Origin: Rhodococcus qingshengii
GTDB lineage: Bacteria; Actinomycetota; Actinomycetes; Mycobacteriales; Mycobacteriaceae
Assembly (NCBI RefSeq): GCF_021025955.1
Contig: NZ_JAJNCL010000019.1
Location: 17,239-81,238, forward strand
Length of the DNA: 64,000 nucleotides
Reading direction: 5' to 3'
Below, one piece after another: positions 18,145 through 26,945 of this stretch. The notes under the pieces are model-generated. The model saw only the letters and a list, made by a program, of their open reading frames with translations. It was not told where the DNA came from and made no database searches. The position numbers and the translations under genes were made by a program. The stretch's first letter is position 1. Every line of letters begins with the position of its first letter.

Positions 18145-18909
18145 TCAGCGGGTCATGATCACCGGACCGTCTTCGGTGATCGCGACCGTGTGCTCACTGT
18201 GCGCAGCCCTGGCGCCCGAAACGGTACGAAGGGTCCACCCGTCGGCGTCGTGCTGGTAGTCGTCGGTTCCGTCGGCGATGAGCATCGGTTCGATGGCGAT
18301 GACCAGGCCGGGACGCAGCCGGAAGCCTTTGCCTGCTCGACCTTCGTTGGGCACGTCCGGCCCTTCGTGCATCTCACGGCCGATGCCGTGACCACCGTGA
18401 TCGGCGAGCATGCCGTATCCGAGGCCGCGCGCGTACTGTCCGATCGCGGCACCGATGTCGCCCAATCGGTTTCCGGGCTGGGCGGCGGCGATGCCGCGGG
18501 CAAGTGCCTGATCGGTCGCGTCGATCAGTGCCTGATCCCCACTGCTCCCCTGCCCGACAGTGAAGCTGATGGCAGAGTCACCGCACCATCCGTCGAGTCT
18601 CGCACCGCAGTCGATGCTGACCAGGTCACCGTCACGGAGTCGGTAACCATTCGGGATACCGTGCACCACAGCATCGTTCACGCTCGCACAGATGGCACCG
18701 GGGAATGGTGTCGACGCCGTTGCCGGCCGGTAATTCAAGAACAGTGCCGAGGCACCGGCCGCCGAAATAACCTCCGCGGCAACGGCGTCCAATTCGAGCA
18801 ACGTCACCCCGACGCTCGCCGCCTCACGCGCCGCAGTCAGAGCCTGCGCCGTGATTCTCCCCGCCGCCGCCATCGCCTCGATTTCGCCTGCGGTCTTGAT
18901 TTCGACCAT
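18145..18909 (-). CDS. map: Type I methionine aminopeptidase
   Basis: Removes the initiator methionine from nascent proteins. The 254-residue protein has the complete pita-bread metal set: His83 (HGIPNG), Asp100, Asp111, His174 (GGHGIG), Glu207 (IEPML) and Glu239 (SEHTVAI). The ATG at 18909 was preferred over the GTG at 18918 because an AAGGAAGG ribosome site lies eight bases before it and the GTG overlaps that site. The minus-strand -10 box TATAGT (18939-18934) sits in the 49-bp region shared with a divergent XRE regulator. Actinobacteria often carry two map genes; which copy is essential cannot be told here. Confidence 0.95.
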   Translation of the reverse strand: MVEIKTAGEIEAMAAAGRITAQALTAAREAASVGVTLLELDAVAAEVISAAGASALFLNYRPATASTPFPGAICASVNDAVVHGIPNGYRLRDGDLVSIDCGARLDGWCGDSAISFTVGQGSSGDQALIDATDQALARGIAAAQPGNRLGDIGAAIGQYARGLGYGMLADHGGHGIGREMHEGPDVPNEGRAGKGFRLRPGLVIAIEPMLIADGTDDYQHDADGWTLRTVSGARAAHSEHTVAITEDGPVIMTR

Positions 18910-18933
18910 CTCGAACACCTTCCTTGTCGAATA

Positions 18934-18953
18934 ACTATACCGGTATTACTATA
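18934..18953. promoter_or_regulatory. Overlapping divergent promoters and palindrome (map / XRE)
   Basis: ATACCGGTAT (18937-18946) is a perfect 10-bp palindrome flanked by two direct copies of ACTATA (18934-18939 and 18948-18953). On the minus strand the first copy reads TATAGT, a near-consensus -10 for map. On the plus strand TACTAT (18947-18952) would start an XRE mRNA at its own ATG (18959). The palindrome is a good candidate operator for the XRE protein. Confidence 0.65.
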
Positions 18954-18958
18954 AGCAC

Positions 18959-19228
18959 ATGGTGCGCGTGCCGCTGACGGCGGAAGAACTCGAACGAGGA
19001 CTACGACTGGGTGAACTCCTGCGGTCTGCGCGGGGGGACCGAAGCATGGTTCAAGTAGCGCTCGACGCCGGGATCTCCGTCGAAACTCTGCGCAAGATCG
19101 AAACCGGACGCATCGCGACACCCGCCTTCTTCACCATCAGCGCGGTCGCGGAAGTGTTGGGTATTTCACTCGACACCATCGCCCGAACACTTGAAACACC
19201 ACAATCCGAACAGGAAGTTGCATCCTGA
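18959..19228 (+). CDS. Small XRE-family transcriptional regulator
   Basis: An 89-residue protein that is little more than a Cro/C1-type helix-turn-helix: LGELLRSARGDRSMVQVALDAG, then VETLRKIETGRIATPAFFTIS and a short C-terminal helix. It is divergent from map across a 49-bp region with overlapping promoters, and the mRNA appears leaderless. The likely role is control of map and itself. The hairpin at 19221-19245 covers its stop codon. Confidence 0.85.
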   Translation: MVRVPLTAEELERGLRLGELLRSARGDRSMVQVALDAGISVETLRKIETGRIATPAFFTISAVAEVLGISLDTIARTLETPQSEQEVAS

Positions 19229-19245
19229 GTAGTTCTCTCAGGATG
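19221..19245 (+). terminator. Terminator hairpin at the end of the XRE gene
   Basis: A perfect nine-bp stem (CATCCTGAG, 19221-19229, with 19237-19245) and a seven-base loop. The XRE stop codon (19226-19228) lies in the left arm. It separates XRE transcription from the emb gene that starts 33 bases later. Confidence 0.7.
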
Positions 19246-19263
19246 TGCGGGCCCGCACTCGCC

Positions 19264-19269
19264 TAACAT
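19264..19269 (+). promoter_or_regulatory. -10 box of first emb gene (leaderless)
   Basis: TAACAT ends eight bases before the GTG at 19278. No ribosome site precedes that GTG, so a leaderless transcript is the simplest reading. No clear -35 box was seen. Confidence 0.5.
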
Positions 19270-19277
19270 CGTTCCTT

Positions 19278-22200
19278 GTGCCGTCTGAAGTAGTAGTGCC
19301 CCCGAAACCCGTGCCCACTGGCCCCGACGCTCCCCGAGAATCGGATTCCCAGAGAGTCCGGACGGCACGACTCATCGCGATAGTCACCGGCCTTCTGGGC
19401 TTGCTACTTGCACTCGCGACGCCCTTCCTGCCCGTCAAGCAGGAAGCCGCGAGCATCGACTGGCCGCAGGGTGGGACCGTCAACAGCGTCTCGTCGCCGC
19501 TGATCTCCTACTCGCCCACATCGCTGGACATCAGCATCCCCTGTTCGACCCTGGACCAATTGGGCGACAGCGGCGGCACACTGCTCTCGACCATGCCGAA
19601 CGGTGCGCCGGACCGAAACGCCCGCGGCCTCACCGTCCGCACCACTGCCGACCGACTCGAAGCACTCACCCGCGATTCGGTGCTGATCTCGGCTCCGCTC
19701 GATCAACTGAGCGGGTGCACGGCGATCACCATCACGACCAACTCCGAGCAGACCGTCGCGGCGGTCACCGGAATCGACGGCGTCGGCACCACCCTGACCG
19801 GTGACTACCGCCCACAGGTTGTCGGCATCTTCACCGACCTGCAGGGCGCAGCGCCCGCCGGACTGTCCGCCCACATGGACGTCGACTCGCGGTTCTCGTC
19901 CAGCCCCACACTTCTCAAACTGTTCGCGATGATCGTCGCGGCACTCTCGACCATCGTCTCGCTGTACGCACTGCACCGGATCGACGGCGTCGACGGCCGT
20001 CGTGCCCGGCGGTTCCTGCCGGCACGGTGGTGGAAGTTCACCGGCATCGACGCCCTGGTGATCGGCACGCTGGCGCTCTGGCATGTGTTCGGCGCCAACA
20101 CTTCCGACGACGGTTATCTGCTCGGCATGGCCCGAGTCTCGGAGCACTCCGGGTACATGGCCAATTACTTCCGCTGGTTCGGAGTCCCCGAAGCACCGTT
20201 CGGTTGGTACTACGACGTGCTGGCGCTGTTCGCGAAGGTCAGCACCGCGAGCATGTGGATGCGCCTGCCCGCGTTGATCGCCGGAATCCTGTGCTGGATG
20301 GTCATCAGCCGTGAGGTGATACCGCGACTCGGTGTTGCGGTGCGCCGCAACAAGGTTGCCATCTGGACGGGCGGGCTCGTGTTCCTGGCCTTCTGGTTGC
20401 CGTACAACAACGGCCTGCGTCCCGAGCCCATCATCGCCCTCGGCGCTCTGCTCACCTGGTGCTCCATCGAACGAGCCATCGCCACCGGACGTCTGTTGCC
20501 CGCCGCGATGGCCGTGCTGATCGCCGCATTCTCGTTGGCCGCCGGGCCTTCGGGTCTGATCGCGATCGGCGCGTTGATCGCCGGCGCCCGGCCGATCCTG
20601 CAGATCCTGATCGCCCGTGGCAAACGCGTCGGCTTCCTGTCTCAGGTCATGCCGATCCTCGCAGCCGGAACCGTGGTTCTTGTCGCAGTCTTCGCAGATC
20701 AAACCCTCGCGACAGTTCTCGAATCGACCCGGGTGCGAACCGCCGTCGGGCCGAACGTTCCGTGGTTCGAGGAGCGGTTGCGGTGGGACGCACTGATGAC
20801 CATCTCCCCCGACGGCTCACTCGCACGCCGCTTCGGCATGTTCGTCATGATCGTCGGACTCGTCTTCTGCGTCATGATGATCCTGCGCAAGGGCCGGATC
20901 CCCGGTACCGCGATCGGGCCCTCGCGCCGAATCCTTGGCATCGTGTTCGCGTCGCTGCTCCTGATGCAGTTCACCCCCACCAAGTGGACTCACCACTTCG
21001 GTGTGTACGCCGGTCTGGCCGCTACGGTGGCCGTGCTCGCCGCCGTCGGCGTGAGTGCGTCGAGCATGCGTTCCAAACGAAACCGCGCGCTGTTCGCCGC
21101 GGGCATCCTGTTCATCCTCGCTGTGGCGTTCACGAGCTCCAACGGCTGGTGGTATGTCTCGAGTTACGGCGTCCCGTGGTGGGACAAGCCGCCGTCAATC
21201 GCCGGCAAGGGATTCTCGACGGGTTTCCTCGGCCTCACGATCCTCGCGCTGCTGCTGGCAGCCTGGTACCACGTCATGGAGCCGCGCGAGCGAAACGGCA
21301 CAGAAGACAGCGTCAAGAAGACCAGGCGCCTTCGCCTTCTCGCCCCGTCACCGTTGACCATCGCAGCGGGAGCCGTCGTGCTCTTCGAGGTGCTGTCCCT
21401 ACTCAAGGGAGCGGTCGCGCAGTACCCCGCGTATTCGATCGGCAAGTCCAACATCGAATCGGTCTTCGGCGGAAGCTGCGGTCTCGCCGGCGAGGTACTC
21501 GTCGAGTCCGATCCGAACGCCGGCGTTCTGCAATTGACGGATCGGCCCACCGATCTCGCCGGCGCGGGTGCGTTCGGTGCGAGCGAATCAACCGGGTTCT
21601 CGCCGGACGGAGTCGCGGGCGACCTCACCGCAGACGCAGAAGATTCGACGGCGGGCAGTGCAAACAGCCTCGACACCACGACCTCTCAGTCCGGCACCAC
21701 CACGCCGGGAACCGGATCCGGAACGGCTGGCGGCTCGCAGTCGACCTCAGGCGTCAACGGCAGCAATGTCGCGCTCCCGTTCGGGCTCGACCCCGCAAAA
21801 ACGCCGGTGCTCGGCAGTTACGGAGCACCCCAGAACGCGTCGCTGACCACCGGTTGGTACTCACTTCCCGAGCGCAACGACGCCGCACCGCTCCTCACGG
21901 TCGCCGCGGCCGGACGAATCCGCTACGTCAACTCCGACGGCATCGTCACCCCCGGCGCGGTCTTGCAGGTCGAATACGGCAAGAACCAGGCCGACGGAAG
22001 CGTCGACGCGCTGGGACGGGTCGATCCGATCGACATCGGCCCGTCGCCGTCGTGGCGCAACCTGCGCGTTCCGATGGATCAACTGCCCGCAGACGCCGAC
22101 ACCGTGCGTCTGGTGGCCAGTGACACCGACATCAGTGCCGACCAGTGGCTGGCGGTGACACCGCCGCGAGTGCCGACCATGCGCACGCTGCAGGACGTCG

Positions 22201-22565
22201 TCGGATCCACCGATCCGGTGCTGATGGACTGGGCTGTCGGTCTGGCCTTCCCGTGCCAGCGTCCGGTGGATCACCTGTACGGCGTCGCCGAGATCCCCGA
22301 GTGGCGCATCCTGCCCGACCGCATCGGCGCGGAGTCCACCAACGCCTGGCAGGACCACTACGGCGGCGGACCGCTCGGCTGGACCACCGAACTGCTCTCT
22401 GCGAGGGCATTGCCGACCTACCTGGACAACGACTGGGATCGGGACTGGGGTTCGCTCGAGCAGTACGCACCGCTCGATTCGGACGCGGTTCCCGCGCAAA
22501 TGAACGTCACCACCGAGACCCGTTCGGGCACCTGGACACCGGGCCCGATTCGTTACCAGTCGTAA
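19278..22565 (+). CDS. emb: Arabinosyltransferase of the EmbA/B/C family (first tandem copy)
   Basis: GT53 GT-C enzyme that polymerises arabinan on arabinogalactan or lipoarabinomannan using decaprenylphosphoryl-arabinose. The 1095-residue protein has an N-terminal membrane helix, an extracytoplasmic beta-domain, a multi-pass core with GANTSDDGYLLGMARV (Asp277, Asp278 and Met284, the last at the place of ethambutol-related EmbB Met306), and a C-terminal carbohydrate-binding domain preceded by a Ser/Thr/Gly-rich insert near residues 790-830. VSEHSGYMANY and ISREVIPRLG look most like EmbC, but neither copy is a clear one-to-one match to EmbA, EmbB or EmbC. The GTG at 19278 was preferred over one at 19245 because of the -10 spacing. 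Confidence 0.93.
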   Translation: MPSEVVVPPKPVPTGPDAPRESDSQRVRTARLIAIVTGLLGLLLALATPFLPVKQEAASIDWPQGGTVNSVSSPLISYSPTSLDISIPCSTLDQLGDSGGTLLSTMPNGAPDRNARGLTVRTTADRLEALTRDSVLISAPLDQLSGCTAITITTNSEQTVAAVTGIDGVGTTLTGDYRPQVVGIFTDLQGAAPAGLSAHMDVDSRFSSSPTLLKLFAMIVAALSTIVSLYALHRIDGVDGRRARRFLPARWWKFTGIDALVIGTLALWHVFGANTSDDGYLLGMARVSEHSGYMANYFRWFGVPEAPFGWYYDVLALFAKVSTASMWMRLPALIAGILCWMVISREVIPRLGVAVRRNKVAIWTGGLVFLAFWLPYNNGLRPEPIIALGALLTWCSIERAIATGRLLPAAMAVLIAAFSLAAGPSGLIAIGALIAGARPILQILIARGKRVGFLSQVMPILAAGTVVLVAVFADQTLATVLESTRVRTAVGPNVPWFEERLRWDALMTISPDGSLARRFGMFVMIVGLVFCVMMILRKGRIPGTAIGPSRRILGIVFASLLLMQFTPTKWTHHFGVYAGLAATVAVLAAVGVSASSMRSKRNRALFAAGILFILAVAFTSSNGWWYVSSYGVPWWDKPPSIAGKGFSTGFLGLTILALLLAAWYHVMEPRERNGTEDSVKKTRRLRLLAPSPLTIAAGAVVLFEVLSLLKGAVAQYPAYSIGKSNIESVFGGSCGLAGEVLVESDPNAGVLQLTDRPTDLAGAGAFGASESTGFSPDGVAGDLTADAEDSTAGSANSLDTTTSQSGTTTPGTGSGTAGGSQSTSGVNGSNVALPFGLDPAKTPVLGSYGAPQNASLTTGWYSLPERNDAAPLLTVAAAGRIRYVNSDGIVTPGAVLQVEYGKNQADGSVDALGRVDPIDIGPSPSWRNLRVPMDQLPADADTVRLVASDTDISADQWLAVTPPRVPTMRTLQDVVGSTDPVLMDWAVGLAFPCQRPVDHLYGVAEIPEWRILPDRIGAESTNAWQDHYGGGPLGWTTELLSARALPTYLDNDWDRDWGSLEQYAPLDSDAVPAQMNVTTETRSGTWTPGPIRYQS

Positions 22566-22572
22566 CTGTTAC

Positions 22573-22612
22573 GCGTGGACCTACCAACCGCCCAGGCACG
22601 GTAGGTCCACGC
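22573..22612 (+). terminator. Terminator hairpin between the two emb genes
   Basis: A perfect 13-bp stem (GCGTGGACCTACC, 22573-22585, with 22600-22612) and 14-base loop, starting eight bases after the first emb stop. It would uncouple the two emb genes unless read-through occurs. Confidence 0.85.
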
Positions 22613-22624
22613 TCAGCCCTGACA

Positions 22625-22630
22625 TACCAT
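22625..22630 (+). promoter_or_regulatory. -10 box of second emb gene (leaderless)
   Basis: TACCAT ends eight bases before the GTG start at 22639, the same geometry as in front of the first copy. The box lies 13 bases after the inter-emb terminator. Confidence 0.5.
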
Positions 22631-22638
22631 CGGTAGCC

Positions 22639-25600
22639 GTGCCCGACGCCGTGACAGCTTCACCCCAGACTTCGAGTTCGCCGCCTCCTGCTGGTCAGGA
22701 TGCCCGCGAGCGTTTCCATCGCACTCGATGGGTTGCGATCATCGCCGGCTTGCTCGGCTTCGTACTCGCACTGGCAACTCCTCTGCTTCCTGTCGTGCAG
22801 ACGACGGCGACGGTCAACTGGCCACAGAACGGCGTGATCGGCGACGTCGAGGCACCGCTGATGGCGCAGGTTCCCATCGACGTCAACGCGTCGATCCCCT
22901 GCACCGCGGTCAGCTCGCTCCCCGAGGGCGGCGGCATCCTGATGTCGACGGCACCTGCTCAGGGCGACGGCGCCGCGCTCTCGTCGATGTTCGTCCGCGT
23001 GTCCGCTACCAGCGTCGACGTGCTCGATCGCAACGTCGTCGTCGCTTCGGCAGCGCGCGAGGACGTCGAGTCGAGTCGCTGCGGCTCCATCGCGTTCAGC
23101 TCTGACGTCAACCGGACCTCGGCAGAGTTCGTCGGACTGACCTATCCCGACGGCAACCCGATTCGTGGTCAGCTCGACGGTGACTTCCGCCCTCAGGTGG
23201 TCGGTGTCTTCAGCGACCTGCCCGACGGCGCTGCCCCCGAGGGCCTCGGCTTCTCGATGACGATCGACTCACGTTTCTCGTCGAGCCCCAGTGTCTTGAA
23301 GCTGGTCGCGATGATCGTGGCCGTCCTCTCGACCATCGTCGCTCTGGTCGCCTTGGCCCGCCTCGACGGCACCGACGGCCGCAAGCACCGACGCTTCCTT
23401 CCCGAACGCTGGTGGAAGTTCTCCGGTATCGACGGGGTTGTGGTCGGAACGCTGGTCGTCTGGCACTTCATCGGCGCGAACACCGCCGACGACGGGTATC
23501 TCCTCACCATGGCCCGAGTCTCGCCGGACGCGGGATACATGGCCAACTACTTCCGTTGGTTCGGCGTTCCCGAGGCCCCGTTCGGTTGGTACTACGAAGT
23601 GCTGGCAGTGATGGCGAAGATCTCGACCGCGAGCCCGTTCATGCGTCTGCCCGCTCTGCTCGCCGGAATCCTGTGCTGGATGGTCATCAGCCGCGAGGTC
23701 GTCCCGCGTCTCGGCCGGGCGGTTCGCCGGAGCAACGTCGCCCTCTGGACCGGCGGGCTGGTGTTCCTGTCCTTCTGGCTGGCGTACAACAACGGTCTTC
23801 GCCCCGAGCCCATCGTGGCTCTCGGCGCACTGCTCACCTGGTGCTCCATCGAGCGCGCCATCGCCACCGGGCGCCTTTTCCCTGCGGCGACCGCGATCTT
23901 GATCGGCGCCTTCACTCTTGCCGCCGCGCCCACCGGATTGATGTGTATCGCTGCCCTTCTCGCCGGTGTCCGCCCACTGGTACGCATTGTCGTCAAGCGT
24001 CACCGGCTGGTCGGCACACTGCCGCTTCTCGCTCCGATCGCCGCCGCCGGAACCATCGTGCTGGTGGTCATCTTCGCCGATCAGACCTTCGCCGGCGTCA
24101 TGGAAGCCACCCGCGTCCGAACGATCATCGGCCCCAATCTCGATTGGTACCAGGACTTCCTGCGCTACTACTACCTCTTCGTCCAGACGGTCGACGGCTC
24201 GGTTGCCCGACGCTTCGCGTTCTTGACGATGATCCTGAGCCTCTTCACGACGCTCTTCGTGTTGCTACGCCGCGGCCGCGTCCCCGGCGCCGCAACCGGT
24301 CCGTCGTGGCGCCTTGTCGGCGTCGTCTTCGGCACGATGTTCCTGATGATGTTCAACCCCACCAAGTGGACTCACCACTTCGGTGCGTACGCGGGCATCG
24401 CCGGTTCTCTCGCCGCGCTGACCGCCGTCGCTGTGTCCGCGTCGGCCCTGCGCTCGCGGCGTAACCGATCGGTGTTCGTGGCCGGACTGCTCCTGATGCT
24501 GGCGTTGACGTTCGCCGGCATCAACGGCTACTGGTACGTCTCAAGTTACGGCGTACCGTGGTTCGACAAGACCATCTCCTACAACGGCCGTGAATCCAAC
24601 ACCCTGTTCCTCGCACTCTTTGCTCTCGCCTTGGCTTTTGCCGCGTGGCAGTACCTGCGTGAGGGATTTGCAGCCCCGCCCGAGAAGCCGAACACGGCCA
24701 AGGGCAGACGAATTCGCAAGTTCGCAGCTGCTCCACTCACCGTGATTGCCGGTCTGATGGTCCTCTTCGAGGTGCTCTCCCTACTCAAGGGCGCAGTGTC
24801 GCAGTACCCGGCGTACTCGCTGGGTCGAAGCAACATCGAGGCACTCGCGGGCAAGACCTGCGGCATGGCCGAGGACGTACTGGTGGAGACCGACGTCAAT
24901 TCCGGGAATCTGCCGCCACTGACCGCACCCGGGTTCAACGCCGAGGATCCGCTGTCCGGAGTTGATTCGAAGGGCTTCTCCCCCAATGGGGTTCCCAGTG
25001 ATCTGACTGCGGATTACATCGAGGTCAAGCAGGGCATGGGTAACACCGACAACCAGAGTGTCGGCCCCAGCTTCGCCACCGGCTCCGGTGCCGGAACCAG
25101 CGGTGGCACCGGCAACGTCGGCGTCAACGGCAGCACGGCCAAGCTCCCCTTCGGTCTCGATCCTTCGAAGACGCCGGTCATGGGCAGCTACCAGCCCGGC
25201 GTGCAGGAACCCGCTTCCCTCATCTCGAGTTGGTACGGATTGCCCACTCGCAGTGAGGAATCACCGTTGGTGGTCATGTCCGTCGCCGGGCGCGTGTGGT
25301 CCGTCGACAACACGGGTGCCATCACGTACGGCCAGTCGCTGCTGGTCGAGTACGGCAAGACTCAGCCCGACGGAACCGTACAGGTTCAGGGTTCGTACAT
25401 GCCGCGAGACATCGGACCCGCACCGTCGTGGCGCAACGTCCGCATCCCCATCGACGAACTCGCGCCAGACACCGACGCCGTTCGGGTGGTCGCGTTCGAT
25501 CCCAACCTCACGGGCGATCAGTGGATGGCATTCACGCCGCCGCGCGTGCCCAAGCTCGAGACCTTGAACTCGTACATCGGCAACGAACAGCCGGTTCTCC

Positions 25601-25941
25601 TGGACTGGGCTGTCGGCCTTCAGTTCCCGTGCCAACGTCCGTTCACACATCAGAACGGTGTGGCCGAGATGCCGAACTTCCGTATCCTCCCGGACCGTCC
25701 CCTGGCCGTCAGCTCCACCGACACCTGGCAGTCCGCGGACAACGGTGGCCCGCTCGGATTCACCGAGGTCCTCGCCGGTGCGACGACGGTTCCGACGTAC
25801 CTGAAGAACGACTGGGCACGAGACTGGGGCTCACTCGAGCGCTACGACCGGTACTTCCCGAATGCTGTTCCGGCAGAAGTGGAGACGGGGACCGCAACCC
25901 GCTCGGGCACGTGGATGCCCGGCGAGATGCGGGTGCACTAG
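22639..25941 (+). CDS. emb: Arabinosyltransferase of the EmbA/B/C family (second tandem copy)
   Basis: Same family and role as the preceding gene; 1100 residues. The core motif is GANTADDGYLLTMARV (Asp284, Asp285, Met291), followed by the FRWFGVPEAPFGWYY and ILCWMVISREVVPRLG segments shared almost word for word with copy one. A Gly/Ser/Thr-rich insert near 805-835 precedes the C-terminal binding domain, which ends RSGTWMPGEMRVH. Some blocks are nearly identical at DNA level to copy one (for example around 20281 and 23662), which points to duplication with later gene conversion. Its stop overlaps the stop of the convergent EamA gene by three bases. Confidence 0.93.
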   Translation: MPDAVTASPQTSSSPPPAGQDARERFHRTRWVAIIAGLLGFVLALATPLLPVVQTTATVNWPQNGVIGDVEAPLMAQVPIDVNASIPCTAVSSLPEGGGILMSTAPAQGDGAALSSMFVRVSATSVDVLDRNVVVASAAREDVESSRCGSIAFSSDVNRTSAEFVGLTYPDGNPIRGQLDGDFRPQVVGVFSDLPDGAAPEGLGFSMTIDSRFSSSPSVLKLVAMIVAVLSTIVALVALARLDGTDGRKHRRFLPERWWKFSGIDGVVVGTLVVWHFIGANTADDGYLLTMARVSPDAGYMANYFRWFGVPEAPFGWYYEVLAVMAKISTASPFMRLPALLAGILCWMVISREVVPRLGRAVRRSNVALWTGGLVFLSFWLAYNNGLRPEPIVALGALLTWCSIERAIATGRLFPAATAILIGAFTLAAAPTGLMCIAALLAGVRPLVRIVVKRHRLVGTLPLLAPIAAAGTIVLVVIFADQTFAGVMEATRVRTIIGPNLDWYQDFLRYYYLFVQTVDGSVARRFAFLTMILSLFTTLFVLLRRGRVPGAATGPSWRLVGVVFGTMFLMMFNPTKWTHHFGAYAGIAGSLAALTAVAVSASALRSRRNRSVFVAGLLLMLALTFAGINGYWYVSSYGVPWFDKTISYNGRESNTLFLALFALALAFAAWQYLREGFAAPPEKPNTAKGRRIRKFAAAPLTVIAGLMVLFEVLSLLKGAVSQYPAYSLGRSNIEALAGKTCGMAEDVLVETDVNSGNLPPLTAPGFNAEDPLSGVDSKGFSPNGVPSDLTADYIEVKQGMGNTDNQSVGPSFATGSGAGTSGGTGNVGVNGSTAKLPFGLDPSKTPVMGSYQPGVQEPASLISSWYGLPTRSEESPLVVMSVAGRVWSVDNTGAITYGQSLLVEYGKTQPDGTVQVQGSYMPRDIGPAPSWRNVRIPIDELAPDTDAVRVVAFDPNLTGDQWMAFTPPRVPKLETLNSYIGNEQPVLLDWAVGLQFPCQRPFTHQNGVAEMPNFRILPDRPLAVSSTDTWQSADNGGPLGFTEVLAGATTVPTYLKNDWARDWGSLERYDRYFPNAVPAEVETGTATRSGTWMPGEMRVH

Positions 25942-26888
25942 CCTGCACTGCCAACCCGGGGGACTACTCGGGTGCGACGTACGGAGACGGCCGAGACCGC
26001 CCCGACAACGACGACGCACCCGAGTAGCTGCCCGATACCGGGCCGTTCGCCGAGCAGCACAACCGCAAGCAGTACGGCGAGTACCGGTTGCATGAGCAGG
26101 AGCGTCGCGCCCACCTCCGCGGGAAGCCGAGGGAGCGAGTGCCCCATCAGCATCCAGCCGAACACCTGGCCGACCAGCGCCAGTGCCGCGAGCCAGCCGA
26201 ACGCTTCCCAACCCGGGACGAAATCGATCCGGCCCCAGAGTGATCCGATGACGGACCCGGCGATGCCCGCGGACGTCGTCGAGATCAACACCTGGCTCGC
26301 TGCCCGATCCGCCTCTCCCGTACGGCCGACCACGAAGATGTAGCCGCCGTAAGCGATTCCGGAGACGAGCGAGAGCGCCGTTCCCCACAGCAGCTCGTCG
26401 CCGGTTCCCCCACCCCCGAACACGCCGCCCGCCAAGGCAATTCCCGTGAACATGAACGGTAGAGCAAAGACGAAGCGCATCGGAACCCGATTGCCGAACA
26501 CCAACCAGGACAGCGCGGGCACCACAACCACCTGCACGTTCACGACGACGCTCGCCATACCCGCGCCGATCATGAGAATCGACTGCGACCACAACGCAAA
26601 ATCCAGCCCGAGCAACAGACCGCCGAGCACCTGCAGAACGACCGCCCGCCGGCTCGGCTTGCCCACCCGGCGGTACTCCCGCCACGCCAACCACGCGAGG
26701 GGCGGCAACGCCAGGAAGCAACGGAAGAAGACGGCCGTCGAGGGCCCGACATCAGCCAATTTGATCAGGATCGAACTGATCGAGATCGCGGCCGCGCCTC
26801 CGACGACCAGCAATCGAGGGTCGATGCGCCCCTGAGAAGTTCGGGTACGGGTCGGTGTGTGCGTGGTCGCGGAGGTCAGAGTGGTCAC
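25938..26888 (-). CDS. EamA/DMT-family exporter
   Basis: A 316-residue protein with ten hydrophobic helices arranged as two EamA repeats (SISSILIKLADVGPSTAVFFRC in the first, YGGYIFVVGRTGEADRAA at the junction, PAEVGATLLLMQPVLAVLLA in the second). DMT carriers export amino acids or metabolites by proton exchange. It is divergent from a LysR regulator across 73 bp holding a perfect palindrome, the usual arrangement of an exporter controlled by its effector. The stop overlaps the second emb gene on the opposite strand. Confidence 0.88.
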   Translation of the reverse strand: MTTLTSATTHTPTRTRTSQGRIDPRLLVVGGAAAISISSILIKLADVGPSTAVFFRCFLALPPLAWLAWREYRRVGKPSRRAVVLQVLGGLLLGLDFALWSQSILMIGAGMASVVVNVQVVVVPALSWLVFGNRVPMRFVFALPFMFTGIALAGGVFGGGGTGDELLWGTALSLVSGIAYGGYIFVVGRTGEADRAASQVLISTTSAGIAGSVIGSLWGRIDFVPGWEAFGWLAALALVGQVFGWMLMGHSLPRLPAEVGATLLLMQPVLAVLLAVVLLGERPGIGQLLGCVVVVGAVSAVSVRRTRVVPRVGSAG

Positions 26889-26945
26889 CCGACAATGTTC
26901 CTGCCGCTAACTATTCAGCACAAGCAAATGTTCAGACCGTGTACT

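Noticed and set aside
25938..25941. Terminator between the second emb gene and the EamA gene
   Set aside because: The two stop codons overlap at CTAG and no hairpin was found within either gene end.
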